Position numbers and translations under genes: made by a program. Shown piece after piece: positions 8,196 to 13,480 of a stretch of DNA of 13,480 bases. How positions within the stretch are numbered: the stretch's first letter is position 1; every line of letters begins with the position of its first letter. Under the pieces are notes generated by a model, which was not told the origin of the DNA, made no database searches, and saw only the letters and a program-made list of their open reading frames with translations. Source of the DNA: Onstottus_B sp035558335 (GTDB taxonomy: Bacteria > Acidobacteriota > Blastocatellia > UBA7656); assembly GCA_035558335.1 (NCBI GenBank), contig DATMCM010000125.1, forward strand, positions 1 to 13,480, read 5' to 3'.

Positions 8196-8211
8196 TGCAA
8201 CCGCTGAGCCG
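8196..8211 (-). promoter_or_regulatory. Sigma-54 (-24/-12) promoter for the eCIS operon
   Basis: Read on the minus strand the sequence is CGGCTC-AGCGG-TTGCA, which matches the sigma-54 consensus TGGCAC-N5-TTGCA at 9 of 11 fixed positions, with the invariant GG (8210-8209) and GC (8198-8197) exactly 10 bases apart. The start of transcription would be near 8185, about 28 bases before the GTG of the winged-helix gene, a natural leader length. The sigma-54 activator gene ends only ~245 bases upstream. Seen in sequence; activity is inferred. Confidence 0.7.
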
Positions 8212-8415
8212 CATCGTAAAGTTTTTGTTTTATCGCCGACGACTTGAGCGGAGTGGGTTGTTTCTGTCCTCGCCCTAACAACGTGATCGCGGTCCGTTGC
8301 CAGCTGTAGAGAATCACATCGAGTTCCAGGGAAGTGAAATCTCGGCATCGACGGCGGCCGATTCGCGATCTCGGTCGATGACCGTAGGTGTGAGAGGAGT
8401 TCGTCAGTTGTTGCA

Positions 8416-8451
8416 GGACAAACGTGTCCACCTGTGAGAGGACGATTGTCC
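8416..8451. promoter_or_regulatory. Paired GGAC/GTCC dyads, possible activator-binding sites
   Basis: Two inverted repeats: GGACA-N4-TGTCC (8416-8429) and GGAC-N4-GTCC (8440-8451). Their centres are 23 bases apart, about two helical turns, and they lie 205-240 bases upstream of the -24 element, within the usual range for sigma-54 enhancer sites. The outer arms (GGACAA with TTGTCC) can also pair with each other. An alternative is an RNA hairpin pair just after the activator stop codon, but no T-run follows. Confidence 0.35.
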
Positions 8452-8456
8452 GCCCA

Positions 8457-9863
8457 TCACGCGTGAGACTTGAAGCTTCGCCCGTCGATGTGGTGTTTGC
8501 GCATCAGTTCAAAAAAAGCGCGGCGGTTTTTGCGCGCAGCCTCCGCTGCTTTGGTGATGTTTCCGCTATGCGCCTTCAGCAACCCGTTGATGTAAGTCTT
8601 TTCGAATTGATCGATGACCTTCGCCTTCGCCTCTTGAAACGAATCCGGGCGCACGTCCGGTTGCGGCGTTTGCAAGAGAACGTCCGAGTCCTTTACTACT
8701 GGTCCGGCCGAGAGCACCGCCGCGCGCTCGATGACGTGTTCGAGCTCGCGTACGTTGCCCGGCCAGTCGTAAGCCAACAACGCGCGCATCGCCCGCGGCG
8801 AGACTCCGGTCAACTCCTTGCCGAGATCGGCTGCGTACTTTGACAGAAATCGCTGCGTCAGGAGGGGTATGTCCTCGCGCCGGTCGCGAAGCGGCGGAAG
8901 CGTAAACGGAATGATGTTGAGACGATAATACAGGTCCTGGCGCATCCTCCCGTCTCTTATCGCGCTGCGCAGGTCAGAATTGCTGGCTGCGACTAACCGC
9001 AAATCTGCCCTCTGAGTTCGCGCGGATCCCAGCGGCCGGTACTCCTTCTCTTGAATGAAACGAAGCAATTTCACTTGAGCCATCAACGGCAGACAATCGA
9101 TTTCATCCAGAAAGAGCGTGCCGCCTTCTGCCTCGGCGACCAACCCGGTCTTCGAGCTGGAAGCGCTCGTGTAAGCTCCTCGCTCGTGCCCGAAGAGTTC
9201 ATTCTCCACAAGGTCCGCAGGAATCGCTCCGCAGTTGACTGGCACAAAAGGCTTTCCCGATCGCGGACCGAGGTAGTGGATTGCCCGAGCGAACAGCTCC
9301 TTCCCGGTTCCGGTTTCTCCGAGTATTAGGACCGTTACATCGCTCTTGGCGACGAGGGGGATACGATTCGCCTCAGCGGCAAAGGCAGGACTCTCGCCGA
9401 TCAGGTGTTTCAATCCGAGCTTTTGCTTCATCGTGTGAGTGAAGTCTTCTCGCCGGCGCGCTTGATCGAGCAATCGCCACATGCGTGGAAGGATGTTCAG
9501 CGGGTTAAATGGCGGGCTTATAAAGTCGGTAGCCCCGAGCTCCAGCAGTGTAAGCATCTCTAAGGGCTCACCGCGCTCCATTGCCACTATCGTTGGCATC
9601 GAAAGCAATTGAAACAGCGAGCTCGGCGATTCAGGAGGACCATCCCCCGCGGGGGACGGCAGAACGAGAAACACCAGGTTGGGGTTGACTCTTGCCAGGA
9701 TGCTGCGAACCTCGGCGTCGCGTAGCTCGACGTCGTAAGAGCCGACTGACTCACGGCGGAAGTGCGACCCTTCCGAAAGCGCGGGTGCCAGAATCTCCTG
9801 CACTTTTGCACTCAGGCTATTAGTGGAATCAAAATCGAGGAGAAGGATTGTGTTGCTCTCCAT
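8457..9863 (-). CDS. Sigma-54-dependent activator with degenerate receiver domain
   Basis: 468 residues from the ATG at 9863, which has AGGAAGG 8 bases upstream; the open frame extends to 10145 but those codons look non-coding and a TATAAT box lies inside them. Three domains. Receiver-like, about 5-135: the phosphoacceptor position is Val67 (NLVFLVLPSP) and the conserved Lys is Pro117 (SPPF), so phosphorylation as in normal response regulators is unlikely. AAA+ sigma-54 activation domain, about 152-385: Walker A GETGTGKE (182-189), Walker B LFLDEI (250-255), arginine residues in RLNIIPFTLPPLRDRREDIP and the WPGNVREL motif (367-374). The sigma-54-contacting loop is GAYTSA (229-234) instead of GAFTGA. 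C-terminal Fis-type helix-turn-helix, about 430-460 (NITKAAEAARKNRRAFFELM). It remodels sigma-54 RNA polymerase; with sigma-54 promoters on both sides it is the likely activator of the eCIS and the PAS-array gene. Confidence 0.93.
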   Translation of the reverse strand: MESNTILLLDFDSTNSLSAKVQEILAPALSEGSHFRRESVGSYDVELRDAEVRSILARVNPNLVFLVLPSPAGDGPPESPSSLFQLLSMPTIVAMERGEPLEMLTLLELGATDFISPPFNPLNILPRMWRLLDQARRREDFTHTMKQKLGLKHLIGESPAFAAEANRIPLVAKSDVTVLILGETGTGKELFARAIHYLGPRSGKPFVPVNCGAIPADLVENELFGHERGAYTSASSSKTGLVAEAEGGTLFLDEIDCLPLMAQVKLLRFIQEKEYRPLGSARTQRADLRLVAASNSDLRSAIRDGRMRQDLYYRLNIIPFTLPPLRDRREDIPLLTQRFLSKYAADLGKELTGVSPRAMRALLAYDWPGNVRELEHVIERAAVLSAGPVVKDSDVLLQTPQPDVRPDSFQEAKAKVIDQFEKTYINGLLKAHSGNITKAAEAARKNRRAFFELMRKHHIDGRSFKSHA

Positions 9864-9919
9864 GCCTGCCACCTTCCTGGCGGAGACCCTCCACCGATGA
9901 CTTGTCCTTCGAGGTTGGA

Positions 9920-9951
9920 CCGGGTCAGATTCACATCTACTCGTGACCCGG
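9920..9951. promoter_or_regulatory. Perfect 8-bp inverted repeat in the activator leader
   Basis: CCGGGTCA (9920-9927) and TGACCCGG (9944-9951) are perfect inverted copies separated by 16 bases. The dyad lies 57-88 bases before the activator start codon and about 85-115 bases after the inferred transcription start. It could be an operator for autoregulation or a stem-loop in the mRNA leader. The dyad is directly visible; its role is inferred. Confidence 0.5.
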
Positions 9952-10041
9952 CGCGGTACGTGAGGTTCAGGGCGTGCACTCGTAGCCGAGACATTGGCGA
10001 CGGCCAGGGAGTGGCCCGCCGCGTCGCTGTTTTCAGCGCCA

Positions 10042-10047
10042 ATTATA
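10042..10047 (-). promoter_or_regulatory. -10 box (TATAAT) of the activator gene promoter
   Basis: A perfect TATAAT on the minus strand, preceded directly by TG. The -35 at 17 bases (TATCGG) is poor; a TTGAAG lies too far (25 bases). If used, transcription starts near 10035, leaving a ~170-base leader to the ATG at 9863. Its position inside the longer open frame argues for the shorter activator start. Confidence 0.45.
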
Positions 10048-10272
10048 CATGACGAAAAACCGATCCGATACACTTCAAGGCGAGGCGAAGTTCTTTGGCA
10101 AGCTCTGCCCCGTCCGGCGCACCAGGCGGCGTCGTACGCTCCCACCTGGGGATCGCTGCTGATTCTTACGAGGGGAAGGCCTGGGTCATCGTTGTGCCGT
10201 CAAGCTCTAGTGCGGAACGAGGTTTGTATCGTACTCTTTTCTGGTCCAGCTATTGGATGAGAGGAGAAATCC

Positions 10273-10806
10273 ATGAGTGAGTTTCTATCCGATGTCAAAG
10301 AAATTCGGCGGCGAGCCCGCCAGAAGATCGAGCAAGGCCCGGTCACCGCCGGCTACAAGGCTGACCGCGAGAAAGTGATATCCGTACTAAACGAAGTACT
10401 CGCGACCGAGTTGGTCTGCGTTCTTCGCTACAAGCGTCATTACTATATGGCTAGCGGCATAAACGCCGAGCCAGTTGCCCAGGAGTTCCTCCAGCACGCC
10501 AACGAGGAACAAGTGCATGCCGACCTGGTTGCGCAGCGGATTACCCAGCTTCAGGGAGAACCAAACTTCAATCCTGAGGGGCTCGCGACCCGCAGCCATT
10601 CGGAATACGTAGAGGGTGGATCGCTGGTGGAGATGATCCGCGAAGACCTGGTGGCGGAACGAATCGCCATCGAGTCTTACTCGGAGATCGTCCGATGGCT
10701 CGGTAACGACGATCCGACCACGCGGGTGCTTATCGAAGAGATTCTCGCGAAAGAAGAGGAACACGCCGACGACCTGTCAAACATGCTTACGACTTTGCGT
10801 TCCTAA
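10273..10806 (+). CDS. Ferritin-like / bacterioferritin-family protein, haem Met replaced
   Basis: 177 residues, ATG start with GAGGAG about 7 bases ahead. After an N-terminal charged extension of ~30 residues comes a four-helix bundle with all di-iron ferroxidase ligands of bacterioferritin: Glu46 (LATEL), Glu79 and His82 (NEEQVHAD), Glu129 (LVAERI), and Glu161 with His164 (KEEEHADD). At the position of the haem-binding Met of E. coli bacterioferritin (EMKH) there is Gln80 (EQVH), so classic haem binding between subunits is not expected. The likely role is iron oxidation and storage or oxidative protection in the cytoplasm. It is transcribed away from the activator gene and is not obviously part of the eCIS; linkage may be incidental. 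A DNA-protecting Dps-type role is less likely because the ligand spacing is bacterioferritin-like, not Dps-like. Confidence 0.88.
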   Translation: MSEFLSDVKEIRRRARQKIEQGPVTAGYKADREKVISVLNEVLATELVCVLRYKRHYYMASGINAEPVAQEFLQHANEEQVHADLVAQRITQLQGEPNFNPEGLATRSHSEYVEGGSLVEMIREDLVAERIAIESYSEIVRWLGNDDPTTRVLIEEILAKEEEHADDLSNMLTTLRS

Positions 10807-10941
10807 ACCGGTCCGCCGGCGCACCTTGCGGAGCGCCTGATTGCTCGCGGCGGGAAACAAACTACGCCTGACCAGTCGCTGGGCCGAATTGTCGCGTCTC
10901 CCCGGGGGGTGCGTTCGACTGCTCATTCGAATTTCACACCT

Positions 10942-10961
10942 GGCTTCGTTCTACCGAAGCC
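10942..10961. promoter_or_regulatory. 7-bp inverted repeat abutting the sigma-54 promoter
   Basis: GGCTTCG-N6-CGAAGCC is a perfect dyad that ends 4 bases before the -24 element of the sigma-54 promoter. Such a position suits a repressor or a bending protein acting on the promoter. Another palindrome, ATTCGAAT, lies at 10925-10932. As a transcript it would form a hairpin, but no T-run follows, so a terminator for the ferritin-like gene is less likely. Confidence 0.45.
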
Positions 10962-10965
10962 TCGC

Positions 10966-10981
10966 TGGCACTTCCCTTGCA
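10966..10981 (+). promoter_or_regulatory. Consensus-perfect sigma-54 promoter toward the PAS-array gene
   Basis: TGGCAC-TTCCC-TTGCA on the plus strand matches all 11 fixed positions of the sigma-54 -24/-12 consensus, with GG (10967-10968) and GC (10979-10980) exactly 10 bases apart. Transcription would start near 10992, and the next convincing start codon on this strand is 11300, giving a leader of ~308 bases. The sigma-54 activator gene nearby supports it. Confidence 0.82.
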
Positions 10982-11067
10982 CCATCGATCCTAGGTGTCT
11001 GGTTCCCCTACATCCGACACCACAATCCGGGCAAGGGACTGTACGATAGATGGACGCTTACGAATCG

Positions 11068-11091
11068 CTGACGTACATCGGCGTATGTCAG
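11068..11091 (+). other. Stem-loop in the PAS-array gene leader
   Basis: CTGACGTAC (11068-11076) can pair with GTATGTCAG (11083-11091) as a 9-bp stem with one G-U pair and a 6-base loop. It is in the inferred sigma-54 transcript, ~210 bases before the start codon. It could be an RNA control element or a protein-binding palindrome in DNA; no riboswitch family is recognised. Confidence 0.4.
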
Positions 11092-11299
11092 AGGATCACG
11101 GCTTCGAAAGGGGCAACTCTATCGCCCGCCGATCCAAGCCGATGCGCTCCGCGCCGCGCGAGTTCGCCGTGTGCTCCCACTGAGTACTCTTCTCTACATT
11201 CGATAAGAGTTGAAACTGAACGCCTTATGTATAGTCATCCGGCGTTCCGTTCGCGCGATTTTTTCACTCCAAAGACCCGAAAGAACGAGGACCAAATCA

Positions 11300-13480
11300 A
11301 TGCCTGACGCCTTCCTCCAGCCCGCTACCACCAAGTCACACAGTCTTCTGGCTGCGGATATCATCATCGCCAATGCGCCCGACCCGGTGTTCGTGTCTGA
11401 CCTGGAGGGCAGAATCCTCCAGGCTAACGATGCCGTTTCTCATCTGCTCGGGTTCCGCCAGGATGAAGTCCTGGAGCAATCGTTGTCGCGATTCATCAGC
11501 ACCGATGAAGCGCGAGAATTCACCGCGGCGCTGCGCGAAGTGGTCGAACGCGGGGTTACGCGCAACGTCGTGCTGAGCCCGCGCAGCGCAAGCGGCGAGG
11601 TCATCCCCACCAGCTTGAATGCCTCCGCGCTTCGCGATCCTGAAGGCAAGGTCATCGGCGCGATCGGCATCCTGCGCGACATGCGAGAACTGGACAAGGC
11701 TCGTGCGTACGCTGAAAGCTTGATCAAGAATGCGCCCGACCCGGTGTTCGTTTCGGACCTCGAGGGCAAGATCCTCCAGGCCAACGACGCGGTTTCACAA
11801 GTGCTCGGGTTCCGGCCTGATGAGTTGATCGAGCAATCGCTATCACGGTTCATCAGCCCGGAGGAGACTCGGGAGTTTACGGCCGCGCTCCGCGAGGTCG
11901 TCGAACGAGGCGTGTCAAGAAACGCGCGGCTAAATCCTCGAAGCGCGTCGGGTATGATTATCCCAACCAGCTTGAATGCGTCGGCGCTGCGAGATCCGGA
12001 CGGAAAGGTGATCGGAGCGATCGGCATCCTGCGAGATATGCGCGAGCAAGACAAGGCGCGCGCATACGCTGAAAGCCTGATCAAGAACGCACCCGATCCG
12101 GTTTTTGTCTCGGACCTTGAAGGCAAGATTCTTCAGGCCAACGACGCCGTTTCTCAACTGCTGGGGTTTCGCCAGGATGAAGTGCTCGAACAGTCGCTCT
12201 CGCGGTTCATCAGTCCCGAAGAGACCCGCGAGTTCATGGCGGCATTGGACGAAGTCGTCGAGCGCGGAGTCACTCGCAACGCGCGTCTAAACCCGCGAAG
12301 CGCGTCTGGCGAAATCATCCCGATGACTCTCAACGCTTCCGGGCTGCGAGATCCGGATGGAAAGGTTATCGGTGCGATCGGCATCTTGCGCGACATGCGC
12401 GAGATCGACAAAGCCCGCGCTTACGCAGAGAGCCTGATCAAGAACGCGCCTGACCCGGTGTTCGTCTCCGACCTCGAAGGCAAGATCCTGCAAGCCAACG
12501 ACGCGGTGTTCGCTTTGCTGGGGTTCAGACCGGATGAACTGATCGAGCAATCGCTTTCACGCATTTTGTCGCCCGAGGAAACTCGCGAGTTTCTAGCCGC
12601 TCTGCGCGAGGTCGTCGAGCGCGAGGAACGCACCGGAGACAACATCGGCGTGCACGGCCTCGAGCGCGGCGTGACCCGCAACGTGTCGCTGAACCCCCGC
12701 ACGGCGTCCGGCGAGATCATACCCACCAGCTTGAACGCTTCAGCTCTGCGGGACTCGGAAGGCAAGGTGATAGGCGCGATCGGTATTCTTCGCGACATGC
12801 GCGAACTGGACAAAGCCCGGGCGTATGCCGAGAGCTTGATCAAGAACGCTCCCGACCCGGTGTTCGTCTCTGACCTCGAGGGCAAAATCCTGCAAGCCAA
12901 CGACGCGGTGTTTGCCCTTTTGGGTTTTCGACAGGACGAACTGTTGGAGCAATCGCTGTCACGATTCATTAGCGCCGAAGAGACCCGCGAGTTCACAGCG
13001 GCATTACGTGAAGTCGTCGAACGGGGCGTGACTCGAAACGCCCGGCTCAACCCAAGAAGCGCATCCGGCGAGATCATCTCCACCAGCTTGAATGCCTCCG
13101 CGTTGCGCGATGCGGAAGGAAAAGTGATCGGCGCCATCGGCATCCTGCGCGATATGCGCGAACTCGACAAGGCGCGAGCATACGCCGAGAGCTTGATCAA
13201 GAACGCACCGGATCCGGTGTTCGTCTCGGACCTCGAAGGCAAAATTCTTCAGGCGAACGATGCGGTGTTCGCGCTGCTCGGTTTTCGACAGGACGAGTTG
13301 CTCGAGCAGTCCCTCTCACGATTCATCAGCGCGGAAGAGACTCGCGAGTTCACCGCGGCACTGCGCGAAGTGGTGGCGCGAGGCGTGACCCGAAATGCCC
13401 GGCTGAACCCGCGCAGCGCTTCAGGCGAAATCATTCCCACTACGCTGAACGCATCGGCCCTCCGCGATCCAGACGGCAGA
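11300..13480 (+). CDS. Tandem multi-PAS sensor protein (at least six near-identical PAS units; C-terminus beyond window)
   Basis: Open frame of 727 codons to the right edge without a stop; ATG start with GAGG 9 bases ahead. After 24 residues the protein is only PAS units of 119 residues each, starting at Asn25, 144, 263, 382, 516 and 635 (the sixth is cut). Each unit begins NAPDPVFVSDLEGKILQAND (first PAS strands), continues with LGFR.DE..EQSLSR, EETREF.AALREVVERG, a strand with LNPRSASGEIIP, LNASALRD, then GKVIGAIGILRDMRE, and ends in a helical linker DKARAYAESLIK that joins to the next unit, like the signalling helices between PAS domains. PAS domains bind small ligands or cofactors and dimerise. 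No signal peptide or membrane segment is seen, so it is likely cytoplasmic. The output domain (histidine kinase, cyclase or other) would be beyond the edge; a histidine kinase is the commonest case but is not shown here. Confidence 0.92.
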   Translation, partial: MPDAFLQPATTKSHSLLAADIIIANAPDPVFVSDLEGRILQANDAVSHLLGFRQDEVLEQSLSRFISTDEAREFTAALREVVERGVTRNVVLSPRSASGEVIPTSLNASALRDPEGKVIGAIGILRDMRELDKARAYAESLIKNAPDPVFVSDLEGKILQANDAVSQVLGFRPDELIEQSLSRFISPEETREFTAALREVVERGVSRNARLNPRSASGMIIPTSLNASALRDPDGKVIGAIGILRDMREQDKARAYAESLIKNAPDPVFVSDLEGKILQANDAVSQLLGFRQDEVLEQSLSRFISPEETREFMAALDEVVERGVTRNARLNPRSASGEIIPMTLNASGLRDPDGKVIGAIGILRDMREIDKARAYAESLIKNAPDPVFVSDLEGKILQANDAVFALLGFRPDELIEQSLSRILSPEETREFLAALREVVEREERTGDNIGVHGLERGVTRNVSLNPRTASGEIIPTSLNASALRDSEGKVIGAIGILRDMRELDKARAYAESLIKNAPDPVFVSDLEGKILQANDAVFALLGFRQDELLEQSLSRFISAEETREFTAALREVVERGVTRNARLNPRSASGEIISTSLNASALRDAEGKVIGAIGILRDMRELDKARAYAESLIKNAPDPVFVSDLEGKILQANDAVFALLGFRQDELLEQSLSRFISAEETREFTAALREVVARGVTRNARLNPRSASGEIIPTTLNASALRDPDGR
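11372..13480 (+). repeat. 357-bp tandem repeat array encoding PAS units
   Basis: Units begin at 11372, 11729, 12086, 12443, 12845 and 13202. Spacing is 357 bases throughout except after unit 4, where it is 402 because of a 45-base in-frame insertion at 12623-12667 (15 residues, between the VVER helix and the GVTRN strand). The insertion ends are marked by a 9-base direct repeat TCGAGCGCG at 12615-12623 and 12660-12668. The protein copies are almost the same, while codons differ at many synonymous sites, for example the codons for APDPV in units 2, 3 and 6. Confidence 0.93.

Larger units (their letters stand above)
8158..8456. other. Gene-free upstream region of the eCIS operon
   Basis: About 300 bases between the activator gene and the eCIS operon. 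It holds the sigma-54 promoter (8196-8211) and, next to the activator stop codon, two short dyads (8416-8451). I see no convincing coding frame: the open frames here have unstructured composition and no family resemblance. I see no classical terminator with a T-run for the activator gene. Confidence 0.6.
9864..10272. other. Divergent intergenic region between activator and ferritin-like gene
   Basis: About 410 bases with no credible gene. It contains the probable activator promoter (10042-10047 on the minus strand) and a 32-base dyad in its leader (9920-9951). For the ferritin-like gene I see a good Shine-Dalgarno but no convincing -35/-10 pair. Confidence 0.6.
10807..11299. other. Gene-free region upstream of the PAS-array gene
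   Basis: About 490 bases. It holds a 7-bp-arm dyad (10942-10961), a consensus sigma-54 promoter (10966-10981), a stem-loop in the leader (11068-11091) and a possible weak -10 box TATAGT at 11230-11235. Short open frames here (for example 11050-11307) have no family resemblance or ribosome site and I do not call them. A 5-bp stem at 10818-10837 after the ferritin-like gene lacks a T-run and is not a clear terminator. Confidence 0.6.

Noticed and set aside
8114..8431. 105-codon minus-strand open frame upstream of the eCIS operon
   Set aside because: It overlaps the sigma-54 promoter and the start of the winged-helix gene, has no ribosome site that I can see and shows no family resemblance.
10097..10112. 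Sigma-54-like element on the minus strand upstream of the activator (CGGGGC-N5-TTGCC)
   Set aside because: It has the GG-N10-GC spacing but only about 7 of 11 consensus positions, and such chance matches are common in GC-rich DNA. The TATAAT box is a better promoter candidate.
9864..10145. 94-codon N-terminal extension of the sigma-54 activator open frame
   Set aside because: Its composition is Arg/Ser/Cys-rich and unlike the family, the receiver-like domain starts right at the ATG at 9863 with a good ribosome site, and a TATAAT box on the same strand (10042-10047) lies inside it.
10818..10837. GGCGC-N10-GCGCC stem after the ferritin-like gene as a terminator
   Set aside because: The stem is short, the loop is long and no T-run follows.
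11225..11235. TATAGT/TTATGT as a housekeeping promoter just before the PAS gene
   Set aside because: The nearest -35-like TTGAAA (11210-11215) is only 14 bases from TATAGT, too close for a normal promoter. It is kept as a mention only.
10841..11307. Short plus-strand open frames between the ferritin-like and PAS genes (10841-11071, 10995-11183, 11050-11307)
   Set aside because: No good ribosome sites, unlikely amino acid composition and no recognisable motif. The one at 11050 lies in the inferred leader and remains only a weak candidate for a leader peptide.
11440..13242. Long open frames on the minus strand across the PAS array (11440-12126 and 12421-13242)
   Set aside because: They are Arg/Ser-rich mirror images of the PAS codons and repeat with the same period. 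The plus frame has the PAS signature and is open through the whole array.
1..13480. CRISPR arrays, tRNA or rRNA genes, insertion sequences
   Set aside because: I looked for short regularly spaced repeats, cloverleaf-type sequences and transposase motifs and saw none. The only regular repeat is the coding PAS array.

Overview
The window holds the front part of an extracellular contractile injection system (eCIS, a phage-tail-like particle) on the minus strand, its probable regulator, a ferritin-like gene, and the start of a very repetitive multi-PAS sensor gene. Base composition is moderately GC-rich. The presence of sigma-54 promoters, a sigma-54 activator, an eCIS of the environmental type (DUF4157, DUF4255, Pro-rich protein) and a long PAS array suits a soil or environmental bacterium. 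Acidobacteriota is a plausible guess, but nothing here proves it; there is no rRNA or other marker gene.

Layout. (1) 1-8157, minus strand, transcribed right to left: small winged-helix protein, tail sheath, tail tube, zinc-ribbon T4-like baseplate/hub protein, disordered Pro-rich protein, DUF4255 (tail terminator family), AAA+ ATPase, 85-residue unknown, and a DUF4157 protein cut by the left edge. Several junctions are 4-base GTGA or ATGA overlaps, so this is one operon with coupled translation. The rest of a normal eCIS (spike, baseplate J, gp25, LysM, tape measure, effectors) is not visible and would be expected beyond position 1. (2) 8158-8456: the operon's leader and upstream region, containing a -24/-12 (sigma-54) promoter on the minus strand. 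(3) 8457-9863, minus: a sigma-54 activator with a degenerate receiver domain. (4) 9864-10272: divergent intergenic region with a perfect TATAAT box and a 32-bp dyad. (5) 10273-10806, plus: ferritin-like protein. (6) 10807-11299: gene-free region with a consensus-perfect sigma-54 promoter and a long structured leader. (7) 11300 to the right edge, plus: a sensor protein made of at least six nearly identical 119-residue PAS units.

How it may work together. The best reading is a regulon: the orphan-like sigma-54 activator lies between two sigma-54 promoters, one firing left into the eCIS operon and one firing right toward the PAS-array gene. Since the activator's receiver lacks the phosphoacceptor Asp and the conserved Lys, it is probably not controlled by ordinary phosphorelay. 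The PAS-array protein would be a sensor made under the same control. The promoters and receiver changes are seen directly; the link between the parts is inference from position.
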